From: Flectonema sp. DT1601
Lineage: Eukaryota > Euglenozoa > Diplonemea > Diplonemida > Diplonemidae
Assembly: GCA_964019425.1 (NCBI GenBank)
Contig: OZ025839.1
Coordinates: 1-64,000 of the forward strand
Reading direction: 5' to 3'
Length of the DNA stretch: 64,000 nt
Part shown: positions 54,101-62,068 of the stretch, piece after piece
Numbering within the stretch: the stretch's first letter is position 1
Layout of the letters: every line of letters starts with the position of its first letter
The notes under the pieces: generated by a model
Told to the model about the DNA's origin: nothing
Databases searched by the model: none
Seen by the model: only the letters and a program-made list of their open reading frames with translations
Translations under genes and position numbers: made by a program

Positions 54101-54969
54101 GCGACTACCGATGGAGATGTTGTAGTTTGGTTGGATGTTTTATTGAGTTCGATAATCTTTTCATTTAAAGTATTGATTTCAGATTGTTGTTTATAAATTG
54201 TTTTGTTCAACTCATTCAATCCTCTTTCAGGTGTTGTCGATTGGTTACTTTTAGACAGTTCAAGTATCCTCACATCATTCCTCGCCTTGTCTAATTGTCT
54301 CTTTAACTCTGATACTAAATCTGTTAGTTTGTTGATTGCTTCTGAAGAAGAACGTTCTTTGATGGCTGCTAACTCTTGGTCAGTTTCTCTATTAGGTGAT
54401 GCCCAAACAGGAGTAGCTGCAGGTTGAACTGATACCGGTGATGGCTCCATTCTAGTCGGTGTTGGTACTCTTGGACCTGTTTGATGATTTTGATATTCGG
54501 ATCTTGGAGAGTACACCAACGATTGACGTAGAGAAGCAGTTTCACGTCGGAGTCTTTCAGTTCTTTCTTTCATAGTTCCAACTTTAAGAACTTGATGAGT
54601 ATGATTCTCTAATCTATCACTCAATCCTATCCTTGGGGATACTACTGGATCAACAAGTGATGTCACACGAGGTGGGATCTGACTAGTTGGAGTACTTGTA
54701 GAATACGGAACTTGTGAAGCAGAAATAGCACTACCAATACCATACTGAGAAGAGTGGTAAGGTGAATTAGCAGCAGGTGAACTCGTTATTCCAGGACGAT
54801 ACGTATGAATACCTGAAGTTGATGAGCTTCCCAATCCAAGACGTGCAACGATTCCCTCAAAAGTACTGTTTGCTGATGCTGACAATCCCAACCCTGAACT
54901 ACGTGTTGGTGAGATCCCTCTCGTTCTCGGTGGTGACGGACTCAGTCCTCCCATTCTATTCACGTGCAT
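51199..54969 (-). CDS. Large coiled-coil protein with C-terminal SSPRSKM repeats (1256 aa)
   Basis: The N-terminal ~200 residues are Ser/Pro/Thr-rich and disordered (SPSPPRTRGISPTRSSG...). Residues ~205-770 are a long coiled coil dominated by ELEA, TIAELES and ISQLE heptads. Part of it is built from near-identical units of 45-47 codons (nucleotide repeats starting near 53467, 53602 and 53743). The C-terminal ~420 residues carry about six repeats of ~50-60 residues, each containing a variant of LLLGNLP and ending in a variant of LSSPRSKM-x-GLSLL. Architecture suggests a structural or cytoskeletal scaffold (inference). I know no family with this C-terminal repeat. Single exon; ATG at 54969 follows TTTTTATTACAAAG. 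Confidence 0.8.
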   Translation of the reverse strand: MHVNRMGGLSPSPPRTRGISPTRSSGLGLSASANSTFEGIVARLGLGSSSTSGIHTYRPGITSSPAANSPYHSSQYGIGSAISASQVPYSTSTPTSQIPPRVTSLVDPVVSPRIGLSDRLENHTHQVLKVGTMKERTERLRRETASLRQSLVYSPRSEYQNHQTGPRVPTPTRMEPSPVSVQPAATPVWASPNRETDQELAAIKERSSSEAINKLTDLVSELKRQLDKARNDVRILELSKSNQSTTPERGLNELNKTIYKQQSEINTLNEKIIELNKTSNQTTTSPSVVADLEGKLTDLQQQLTQADQSSTIAELEATILELQATQTPTAEGSNERIAELEAQLASSNNSELHAANQKISDLEGKISLLEDNQTNTSPADNSELQAANATIAELESKVASSDPSELQTANAKVTELEKKISQLEATTAADLEAANATISELESKVASADPSELQTANSKVAELEEKISQLREAGNSDLEIANKRITELESSAAGDSELQTANSKVAELEEKISQLEATAATPAADFEAANATIAELESKLASADSSELQAANDKIKELKSQLEANQSTAELEAANTRITELTSEVREGQEQLSKLAELEEISSNWKAKITELTAQIEQQGSSTTNIAEMEEQQEASILELAQLKNRFADLEEVEQNQRSEISKLKQLLEEEGRTNSVESLREQLATAEAEKGNLEKENIKSAEVYDTQVSQLQSEIARLTITPAEPQMMEMTISTLRSTISQLQDSQSSLKKQLADSEKRHTAGHKNHLHPYTNSACNESCNFSDVRYEQSVDMSSITDRSCSALSMKSIKCIPHESGPVFYLAAMIGASGGSETSPALTFCLDSAPRPGESPADHASRIQGEKPVILELPHTVHDTIRPIVNAIELHCDDPDKRVIKLSTPRSKITGLSMLHRTGIQMQEYSGPDADFVIVNSPGVSEHSEGSEHEKPLLVESSEELQSNLLEATDINNTEELGTNAAGLQMLKISSPGSKMSGLQLLENAGLHPEETSTEPKQLFSQTDDSNNSQVVKPLLLGNLPVALEEVVRSEIKDEKIEIISCDGIKMLSISSPRSRMVGLSLLQEASSVLSEDQLNSSEALLLGNLPQETTDSIRSDIQNADEVSINGIQMLRLSSPRSKMRGLSMLQTVNENSKTSTSGPLLLGNLPDNLIHEMKEEIPCAKEIEAEDGSRMLEIDSPRSKMESMTLLESAGLKTMLTDRHGIDMLLLSSPKRGRGVSILRRAADLCVVNDVKDNGNQ

Positions 54970-55087
54970 TGTGAGTCTACTACTTTGTAATAAAAATCTA
55001 TTATTTTTTTTTTTTTGATTTCTTTTTGTTCCTGTTTTGTAAAAATAAAATTAAAACATAAACTAACAAAAATAAAACTAAAAATCA

Positions 55088-55294
55088 TCAGCAAACAGAG
55101 GTCAAAAATATCGCGCTTCCTAAGCTTTTTTGATGACCATCACAGGAATAGAAGTGAGCACGTTCGTATGTAAAAATTTTCTTTTTCCCATAAAACTCAC
55201 CAATATATACTTCGTTTTTGGTTTGTTGTTGTACCGATGAAGGTGTGGAGAACAAACTATTCGGATTTAAAAAACTGATTTTTCTTGTGGCCAT
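55088..55294 (-). CDS. Possible small protein (68 aa)
   Basis: An ATG frame, MATRKISFLNPNSLFSTPSS..., lies between the coiled-coil and first secreted-protein genes, on the cluster strand. A potential 81-nt intron (GTGAGTTTT...AAGCTTAG) lies inside and is a multiple of three, so both a 68-aa and a 41-aa product keep the same end (GSAIFLTSVC). No family recognised. Confidence 0.4.
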   Translation of the reverse strand: MATRKISFLNPNSLFSTPSSVQQQTKNEVYIGEFYGKKKIFTYERAHFYSCDGHQKSLGSAIFLTSVC

Positions 55295-55636
55295 TACATG
55301 ATTCCTAATGCGACGCGATTCTGTCTACATTCAACAAAAATATAAGTCCAAATCCAAATGTTTTTTTCCCCCCCCGAAAAAAAACCTTTTTTTTTTTTTT
55401 TTTTTCATTGTACACTTGCATTCGTTCTGCTCATTGAGTAATCAGAGTGAAAAAAATCAAATAAAACGAGAAGCGAAAAACGACGATTAAAAGAAAAATA
55501 ATGGAAAACAAATAAGTAGAGAGCAGATGCAAATATCCATGAAAGAGAACAGCTAAAACCATTCTGCAGTTTCACGATGTATGAAATAGGGATTTGAGGA
55601 GATGAGTATGAGAAGTGTATAAAGTCGTTTAATCAT
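55295..55636. other. Spacer before the secreted-protein array
   Basis: AT-rich, with a C9 run at about 55367-55375 and a T20 tract near 55387. It holds the 3' UTR of the first secreted-protein gene. Nothing else seen. Confidence 0.5.
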
Positions 55637-56281
55637 TTACTGTTTCCAAGAGAAGTAACCAGCAACGAAGGAATTACCTTCAGAATCATCCTGAACGATA
55701 CACTGAAAGTCATTGCCTTTTGAAGTAATTCCAGTTCTTGAACTGATTGTTGAAGATCCTTTAAACTGAAGAGATCCGCTAGCGACAACATGTTTGTGAG
55801 AAGTTATCTTAATGTTTGAACTGTCAAAAACCTTCGCTGCTGGAGTTCCGAAGTTTGCGAATCCAGTGACGGTAGCATTTCCCTTGAAAGACCCAGCGAA
55901 GAAGTCCCATTCTCCTGAAACAGTGAGATCTGGGTTGGTAATAACAGCTGCTCCACTGTTCACTTCAAGTAGACCATTCTTTGATACGGTTACTTGTGAA
56001 ACAGAAAGTGGGGCCAATACTCTCAACTTGGCCTTGTTAGAAACAAGGTTTCCTAAAGTTACAGATCTAACTCTGATTTCATTCGCAGACACCATCACAA
56101 CAACAGCGTCCTTACCTTCAGCATCATCAATGGTAACATCATCACTTGGTCCTGGAACTTGAGCTGGGTACCAATTATTTGGAGTAGTCCACTGCTGGTC
56201 ATTAACGATACCAGTCCACTTGATCGAAGCACCTGAGGAGGCGGCCAACAACGTGGTGAGAACAGCGCAGCAAAACTTCAT
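55637..56281 (-). CDS. Secreted beta-helix-like protein, paralogue A
   Basis: 214 aa with a cleavable signal peptide (MKFCCAVLTTLLAASSGAS). The mature protein begins IKWTGIVNDQQWTTPNNWYP, then VPGPSDDVTI, the W-x-G...NNW...P-G-x-D-D-V pattern found at the start of many repetitive secreted beta-helix or adhesin-like proteins. The rest is Val/Asn/Gly-rich short strands (LTVSGEWDFFAGSF, FANFGTPAAKVF, SLQFKGSS), consistent with a right-handed beta-helix. No membrane anchor, so it is probably secreted or surface-associated. The start follows CTTATCTCAACAG by 24 nt, identical in all three paralogues. The first ~60 codons are nearly identical to paralogue B and the first ~45 to C; the body differs strongly. 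Function unknown. Confidence 0.8.
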   Translation of the reverse strand: MKFCCAVLTTLLAASSGASIKWTGIVNDQQWTTPNNWYPAQVPGPSDDVTIDDAEGKDAVVVMVSANEIRVRSVTLGNLVSNKAKLRVLAPLSVSQVTVSKNGLLEVNSGAAVITNPDLTVSGEWDFFAGSFKGNATVTGFANFGTPAAKVFDSSNIKITSHKHVVASGSLQFKGSSTISSRTGITSKGNDFQCIVQDDSEGNSFVAGYFSWKQ

Positions 56282-56490
56282 TTTTAGATATCGAATAGTG
56301 ATAGCTGTTGAGATAAGTTGATAACACAGAATATGAAAAATTAAAACACAAAATACTACAGAACTCGTTTATGACATACATGGTGGGGGACAATGTAAAA
56401 ACAGTAACAACTTTAGGTATTAAAAACAGAATTAATATCAAAGTGCTTGACTGAAAAAATATTTGTAGTTGTTAATCAAAGAAAAATTAC
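56282..56490. repeat. 5' flank repeat U of paralogue A
   Basis: About 200 bp upstream of the start codon are nearly identical to the same position upstream of paralogues B and C, and partly to the solo copy at 31042. On the coding strand it includes the acceptor-like TTATCTCAACAG. It is probably leader/intergenic sequence duplicated together with the genes. Confidence 0.8.
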
Positions 56491-56544
56491 GTTTAGAAAA
56501 CATAAGGGAAAATTACATTTTTTGTCTTTTACATGGTGGTATCA

Positions 56545-56834
56545 AATTACTGCGTGGGGGGGGATAAAATAAGTATGAAAATGCTTACAGATAAACACAA
56601 AATCAATAACAGTTGCAAAAGCGGCAATAAAACAAAAATGCCAACCAGCAATGAGAGGAGCGATTGTGTTCTACATTCAGCTATGAATGCCGCAACACTA
56701 TTGAGATGATGCTTACCTACAATAGAAGAGAACTGGGATTTGGTTTCGTCGTTCTGCATTCAAATGGAAGTAACAAGAAATTAATAATTAAAAAAGAAAA
56801 AGAACAACAGATTCCTACTGGTTCCAAGTGAATC
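56545..56834. repeat. Downstream repeat D, copy 1
   Basis: About 280 bp, from the TTACTGCGTGGGGG motif through the last codons of paralogue B, repeated at 61772 and (cut) at 63877. On the minus strand it has a pyrimidine-rich run ending in ATGCAG, a 37-nt segment, then GTAG followed by GTAAGC, so both acceptor-like and donor-like sites are present. It also encodes a conserved 70-codon frame with a Leu-rich hydrophobic segment (SLLSLLVGIFVLLPLLQLLL). Coding status is undecided because copies are too similar to show codon constraint. Confidence 0.75.
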
Positions 56835-57456
56835 CCCTGGAAATGAAATAATTTCCAGACGAGTTGTCCTGAACGATGCACTGAAAGTTGTTGCCAGTCG
56901 CTACCACCGCAGTGTTTGATGTGATGCGAGAAGCTCCCTTGAATTGAAGAGATCCGCCAGCGATGACATTACCGTTAGTGGTGATACTAACAGTAGCGTT
57001 ATTAAAAACCTTTGCTGCTTGAGTTCCGAAGTTTGCGATTCCCTGATAGATGTTGGCATTTCCCGTGAACGACCCGGCAAAGAAATCCCATTCTCCTGAA
57101 ACAGTCAGTTGAGGAGTCCGAACATTAGCGACTCCGCTGTTCACCCTAAAAACACCATTTTGTTCAATAGAAATGCCGTTAGCAGAAAGTGGGGCCAACA
57201 CTCTCAACATTGCTTTGTTTCCAAGCAAGCTTCCGATACTCAAAGATCTGAGGGTTGCTGAAGTAGTCAACACAACAACAGCGTCCTTACCTTCAGCATC
57301 ATCAATGGTAACATCATCACTTGGTCCTGGAACTTGAGCTGGGTACCAATTATTTGGAGTAGTCCACTGCTGGTCATTAACGATACCAGTCCACTTGATC
57401 GAAGCACCTGAGGAGGCGGCCAACAACGTGGTGAGAACAGCGCAGCAAAACTTCAT
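56815..57456 (-). CDS. Secreted beta-helix-like protein, paralogue B
   Basis: 213 aa with the same signal peptide and N-terminal module as paralogue A (identical through DAEGKDAVVV). The body has diverged (TLRSLSIGSLLGNKAMLRVL..., NIYQGIANFGTQAAKVFNNA) but keeps the landmarks LRVLAPLS, LTVSGEWDFFAGSF, ANFGT, SLQFKG and NNFQCIVQD. It ends in FTWNQ. No anchor or second domain. It directly follows paralogue A upstream on the same strand, with U and D repeats between. Probably secreted; function unknown. Confidence 0.8.
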   Translation of the reverse strand: MKFCCAVLTTLLAASSGASIKWTGIVNDQQWTTPNNWYPAQVPGPSDDVTIDDAEGKDAVVVLTTSATLRSLSIGSLLGNKAMLRVLAPLSANGISIEQNGVFRVNSGVANVRTPQLTVSGEWDFFAGSFTGNANIYQGIANFGTQAAKVFNNATVSITTNGNVIAGGSLQFKGASRITSNTAVVATGNNFQCIVQDNSSGNYFISRGFTWNQ

Positions 57457-57665
57457 TTTTAGATATCGAATAGTGATAGCTGTTGAGATAAGTTGATAAC
57501 ACAGAATATGAAAAATTAAAACACAAAATACAACAGAACTCGTTTATGACATACATGGTGGGGGACAATGTAAAAACAGTAACAACTTTAGGTATTAAAA
57601 ACAGAATTAATATCAAAGTGCTTGACTGAAAAAATATTTGTTGTTGTTAATCAAAGAAGAATTAC
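57457..57665. repeat. 5' flank repeat U of paralogue B
   Basis: Nearly identical to 56282-56490, with only a few substitutions, including the acceptor-like CTTATCTCAACAG upstream of the start. Confidence 0.8.
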
Positions 57666-57988
57666 GTCTAGAAAAAAGAACAACATAAAAGGGAAAATTA
57701 TATTTTTTTGTCTAATTGACCAGAAGACCTTGTCGAATCTAGGACCACGTACTATCAAGTTGAGCATCCCATGCCCTGTAGTCCATTACTTACCTGAGGG
57801 TAACTCAAATTTAATTGAGGTTGGGGGAAAAGTGAAAAAAAATAAAGAACTTTTCTTCTTTCATATAAAGAACTTTCTTTATTATGACATATGCCCACCT
57901 AATAAGGATGAATGACAACTACGAAGCAATGCAGTTCGGGCCCCCCCTGAGTAGTTTTTTTTACCAAGACCACAAATCTCAATATCAA

Positions 57989-58045
57989 AATTCACGAAAA
58001 TTCACGATTTTTCACCATGTTTTTGGCAGTGAATTTTCGTGAATT
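57989..58045. repeat. 17-bp perfect inverted repeat in a TTCGTGA-rich block
   Basis: AATTCACGAAAATTCAC (57989-58005) and its exact reverse complement (58029-58045) are separated by 23 bp. To the right, CGTGA-type words recur to about 58110 (CCGTGACAGG, CTCGTGACAA, TCGTGAAAATTCGTGAAAC). It could be an RNA hairpin, a protein-binding array or a transposon end. Confidence 0.7.
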
Positions 58046-58217
58046 TCCGTGACAGGTAGTGACAACTCGTGACAAACCGCGAAGGATCGTGAAAATTCGT
58101 GAAACCTCGACCCCTGCCGATCGCCTCATTGATATGATCATGCACCCCCGATTGTCTAAAGCATTATTATTTATTTATTTATTTTAGAAATCCTAACACT
58201 TGTGCATCATGGTAAGC

Positions 58218-58255
58218 TTACGGGGTATCAGTCTTTCGATACCACACAACCGTAA
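58218..58255. other. Two-tier hairpin
   Basis: TTACGG (58218) pairs with CCGTAA (58250) and the adjacent GGTATC (58224) pairs with GATACC (58238). The loop is 8 nt and there is a 6-nt bulge on one side. The 12-bp compound stem is compact enough to be a structured RNA element. Strand and role are unknown. Confidence 0.5.
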
Positions 58256-59019
58256 AGACTCCCTCAAACATGAAGGGACGTTGTGACCATTAGTATTTGT
58301 GTTACCCGCTTGACATAAGAGCAAGTGTTAAGGATGGTTGATAACACCTATTTTCGCCAAGAGAGGAGGCGCATGCCACGGGGGAAACCAAATAAAATAA
58401 AATAAAATGGAAATTTGGGGGGAGGGATGCGGGTGTGAACTTTCTTTTATTTGTTCGAACACTTCACCGTAAACGACAAAATGAGTGACTGCTATTTAGA
58501 GAAACAAAGCACGTGTTTAAAAGGAACCTTGACTTAGCCAAATAACGAGGCGATCCGGTAAAAACATAATATCATTGAAAACTTCTTACCGAGCCCTGAT
58601 ACTTCTCTATGGGGAAGAGTCCAACAGTCATGCTGTAATACTGCGAAATGGAAAAGGGATTTAAAAGATAGCAGATAAGAAAGAGGCCCATCACTATACC
58701 GACCCATGTGGACCCCCCACGGGAACAGTCAGGCACGGGTCACACAAATTCGGTGTATTTGGGCCATAACCAAGAAAATTATACTTTAAGAAAATGAATC
58801 AGCTTATATTGTTATTTCGTAGTACACTACTAGTGGAGCACTCACTTTAAATAAATTAAGGTCGTGTCATCCAGAATTCAGTTAGAAAACATGAGGTGGT
58901 TGTATAATCGTAACAAATAATGTTCGGGGAATACCTCGTTTTATTGACAACATGGTGGCATCGACGGGTTTTGAGTAAAGATATTAATTGGAAATCATTT
59001 TTCAAACAAATGAGTCAGC

Positions 59020-59425
59020 TCATATTAAAAAATAAAACAGCTCTTTTTTTTTAATCCGAAAGTTGGGGTGAAACTCTGACAATTTAAAAACAGTTTCTTT
59101 GAGGCAGTTTCGATGCAATCTTTTTTGACTTCTTTGACGCGGCAAAGCTACGTGTGAATTTACATCTACTGAGTCAGTAAATTTGAGTGATGAAATATAA
59201 AAACCTTGTACCCGATAATTGGATACGCATTCTTTTTGCACCTGATGAAAGAAAGAAGATGATGATGAAGGATGGAAAACAATTCAAAGTAAAAGAACAA
59301 CGAAAAGAAGCAACAGGGTTTAGCTTTGTGCTTACCCATGTCAGGGAGTAGGAACATTTCAAAAACAAAAGGTGGTCAATGGCAACCAGTAAACACTTGT
59401 TAAGAACGTGTGAGCGAACACACAT
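59020..59425 (-). CDS. Possible two-exon gene (103 aa)
   Basis: Exon 1 59425-59336 (MCVRSHVLNKCLLVAIDHLL...YSLTW) and exon 2 59241-59020 (VQKECVSNYRVQGFYISSLK...) are in matching phase 0. They flank a 94-nt intron with strong sites, GTAAGCAC and a pyrimidine-rich end, TTTCTTTCATCAG. A pyrimidine-rich TTCTTTTAG and an ACAG lie before the ATG. Against it: exon 2 overlaps a U-like repeat fragment near 59065-59097, and the product has no recognisable domain. It could be a remnant of a gene in the array. Confidence 0.35.
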
Positions 59426-59857
59426 CTGTTTTCTAAAAGAACCACAGAGACTGTCGTATTATCTACCCAAATGAAGAGATAATCTGCCTTGCAGGGTCTT
59501 CCTTAGAGCATCTGCTTCAAGAACATTAATGTACCGGTCTTCCCTTGGAGAGGATCGGCACCTCGAGGATAGCAGATGGAATTAAGATTTATTGAAAACG
59601 AGGAAGGCTTGAAAGTCTGATAAAAGAATGAACACTATAATAACTTTCGTTTGATGTACTTTACGAATATGTTGTAAATAATTTCCGTCCCGATATCGGC
59701 GGAGAAAAGGAAAAAAAAGGAAATGGCTTTAACTCAAACAACACGGAAATCGGGAAACATAAAACTATTTCATTGTTTTACCGATTCTGTCCAAACATTG
59801 TTTTTCAATACCTTACAATACTTCAAACAAAAATACAAAAACTAAATGACAACCAAT

Positions 59858-61327
59858 TCAACACTTTACATTTTTAATCGCAGCTTTCACAGACTGTTCA
59901 AAGAGAGCGCTATTATTTTCAGGCAGCTGAAGAACAGTTTTCAAGGCACTGCAATTAACGAGAAAGTGATCACCAATTTCTTTCACACTACTAAGACCTG
60001 AAAGGTCAAGAGAAGTGATTGCCGAACAAGAAAACAAGAAATAACGTCCAATACTGGTGACACTACTAAGACCTGAAAGGTCAACAAAAGTTATTTCTGA
60101 ACAACTTTTCAAAAAACCACCTCCAATAGTGGTAGCACTACTAAGACAGGAAAGGTCAAGAGAAGTGATTTCTGAACAACTACGCAAAAAACCACCTCCA
60201 ATAGTGGTAGCACTACTAAGACAGGAAAGGTCAAGAGAAGTGATTTCTGAACAACTATCTAAGAAATCATTTCCAATACTGGTGACACTACTAAGACCTG
60301 AAAGGTCAACAAAAGTGATTTTTGAACAATCAGACAAGAAACCATCTCCAATAGTGGTAGCATTACTAAGACAGGAAAGGTCAAGAGAAGTGATTTCTGA
60401 ACAACAACACAAGAATTCATCTTCAATACTGGTTACACTACTAAGACAGGAAAGGTTAAGAGAAGTGATTCCTGAACAATTACATAAAAAACTTTCTCCA
60501 ATACTAGTGACACTACTAAGACCTGAAAGGTCAAGAGAAGTGATTTCTGAACACTCGGACAAGAAACTATATCCAATACTGGTGACACTACTAAGACCTG
60601 AAAGGTCAACAAAAGTGATTTTTGAACACTCAGACAAGAAACCATCTCCAATAGTGGTAGCATTACTAAGACAGGAAAGGTCAAGAGAAGTCATTTCTCC
60701 TTCTGAATATGACAAGAAATCATTTCCAATACTGGTGACACTACTAAGACCTGAAAGGTCAACAAAAGTGATTTCTGAACAACAACACAAGAATTCATCT
60801 TCAATACTGGTTACACTACTAAGACAGGAAAGGTTAACAGAAGTGATTTGTTTACAGTAAGACAAAAAGTTACTTCCAATAGTAGTAACCGGCGAGATGA
60901 CCGCGCTGTTGCGATTTGGATGGCGGAAGGAAATCCGTTCGGCATCTGAAGGAAGCAACCCTTCATCAATAGTGAGGCAACCATCCTCAGAGAATGTGAG
61001 AGTGTCCAGACATAAATCCTCCGTAATGTGGTCTCTGATCCAAAGAAGCAGCTTCTCTCTTTTTCTATCATCAACAAACCAGCATTTACCGAAGACCCGA
61101 AACAGCTTCTTCCGCATTTCCAACTCGTTGTCTCCACCCACTCCACGATCTGCTAGTCGCTCACTTTCGCAAAGGGTGTCACCAGCGAACGACAGTTCTA
61201 CTTCCTCCGGATCCACATCCCACTCCCCAGCCGCCGTCGTCAACACTTCGCTCACAAGGGAATCAACACCAGCCGTGACTGACACTGCGGGGAATCCCAA
61301 ATCTGGGCATGTCACAAAAAGCTGCAT
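59858..61327 (-). CDS. Ubiquitin-like domain + BspA-type leucine-rich repeat protein
   Basis: 489 aa. Residues 1-73 look like a ubiquitin fold (MQLFVTCPDLGFPAVSVTAG..., VELSFAGDTLCESERLADRG, ELEMRK). A short linker domain (~75-135, GKCWFVDDRKREKLLLWIRD...LCLDTLTFSEDGC) leads to about 12-13 BspA-like repeats of 23 residues (LSGLSSVTSIG-x-x-FL-x-x-CSEITSLD) to the end. Several repeats are nearly identical, implying recent expansion. There is no signal peptide or anchor, so it is probably intracellular, unlike its secreted neighbours. Start: ATG at 61327 lies 21 nt after the acceptor-like TTTCTTGTCCTTCAG; the upstream 10 codons begin with TTG and cross that site, so they are excluded. A role in protein interaction or recognition is inferred. 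Confidence 0.8.
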   Translation of the reverse strand: MQLFVTCPDLGFPAVSVTAGVDSLVSEVLTTAAGEWDVDPEEVELSFAGDTLCESERLADRGVGGDNELEMRKKLFRVFGKCWFVDDRKREKLLLWIRDHITEDLCLDTLTFSEDGCLTIDEGLLPSDAERISFRHPNRNSAVISPVTTIGSNFLSYCKQITSVNLSCLSSVTSIEDEFLCCCSEITFVDLSGLSSVTSIGNDFLSYSEGEMTSLDLSCLSNATTIGDGFLSECSKITFVDLSGLSSVTSIGYSFLSECSEITSLDLSGLSSVTSIGESFLCNCSGITSLNLSCLSSVTSIEDEFLCCCSEITSLDLSCLSNATTIGDGFLSDCSKITFVDLSGLSSVTSIGNDFLDSCSEITSLDLSCLSSATTIGGGFLRSCSEITSLDLSCLSSATTIGGGFLKSCSEITFVDLSGLSSVTSIGRYFLFSCSAITSLDLSGLSSVKEIGDHFLVNCSALKTVLQLPENNSALFEQSVKAAIKNVKC

Positions 61328-61771
61328 TGTTGTTTTGAGTAAATTCCTGAAGGACAAGAAAGTGTTATTAGATTCTCACAAAGAGATATCAATGCTAGTG
61401 CACTATGAACTATTTTAAGATCCTTAGGAAATGAATAACCTTGCAATGGGATTTCTTCTTCTCGCAGAGTCTTGGAAAGGACAATAAAAATCTTGCGATC
61501 GTGTTGCACGATAGTCGTCTGCAATCTTTACTAACAATCACTTTTTACCAAATCATAATTCATGATAACCTGCAGTACGAATTTAATTACTATTAACAAA
61601 CAAGCTCATTGTTCACTAAATAATTATATTTCGGTTTCAACTTACTCAGACACAGAGAATGAGAATAAAAAACAGAAAAACGAAAACATAAAATGGAAAA
61701 CTATATTTTTTGTCTTACTGACCAGAAGACGTTGTCGAATCTGGTAATTCAGGACCACAACTTCTCACAAG
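61328..61771. other. Spacer upstream of the LRR gene
   Basis: Holds the LRR-gene leader with its pyrimidine tract, and, at about 61680-61770, sequence related to 57690-57755 (TTTTTTGTCTNA..TGACCAGAAGAC; GAATCT..AGGACCAC), linking it to the flank of paralogue B. No gene seen. Confidence 0.5.
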
Positions 61772-62052
61772 GTGGGGGGATAAAATAAGTATGAAAATGC
61801 TTACAGATAAACACAAAATCAATAACAGTTGCAAAAGCGGCAATAAAACAAAAATGCCAACCAGCAATGAGAGGAGCGATTGTGTTCTACATTCAGCTAT
61901 GAATGCCGCAACACTATTGAGATGATGCTTACCTACAATAGAAGAGAACTGGGATTTGGTTTCGTCGTTCTTCATTCAAATGGAAGTAACAAGAAATTAA
62001 TAATTAAAAAAGAAAAAGAACAACAGATTCCTACTGGTTCCAAGTGAATCAC
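61772..62052. repeat. Downstream repeat D, copy 2
   Basis: Nearly identical to 56561-56834 including the end of a secreted-protein gene (GGTTCCAAGTGAATC on the plus strand), but the coding body that should follow is missing. The internal frame begins ATGAAG instead of ATGCAG. Confidence 0.8.
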
Positions 62053-62068
62053 CTGAACTTCATTTTTA
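62030..62068 (-). pseudogene. Remnant of a fourth secreted-protein gene
   Basis: On the minus strand TAAAAATGAAGTTC (the start shared by the paralogues) is followed at once by AGGTGATTCACTTGGAACCA and the TAG stop, the last codons of paralogue B with one difference that creates a stop. Nearly the whole coding body is gone, as if removed by one internal deletion. The match at the start end is only about 13 bases, so this part is suggestive. Confidence 0.5.

Larger units (their letters stand above)
57666..59857. other. Repeat-rich spacer between paralogue B and the LRR gene
   Basis: Less homopolymeric than other spacers. It holds a TTCGTGA-type iterated motif block with a perfect inverted repeat (57989-58045), a two-tier hairpin (58218-58255), a short repeat shared with 63499 (at 58816-58842), near-duplicated CAGCTTATATT/CAGCTCATATT words (about 58799 and 59015), and a U-like fragment near 59065-59097. 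A possible two-exon gene is given separately. The rest shows no gene. Confidence 0.55.

Noticed and set aside
56202-56441. 79-codon frame conserved upstream of all three secreted genes (also near 57377 and 63066)
   Set aside because: It overlaps the signal-peptide coding region in another frame, and its conservation is explained by the near-identical DNA of repeat U.
60057-60860. Long plus-strand frame (267 codons) with LLRxERSREVISEQ repeats
   Set aside because: It is the exact antisense of the leucine-rich repeats; a 69-bp repeat unit without stops in one antisense frame stays open throughout.
61328-61357. Ten-codon N-terminal extension of the LRR protein
   Set aside because: It begins with TTG and spans the TTGTCCTTCAG acceptor-like site; the ubiquitin-like domain begins exactly at the ATG at 61327.
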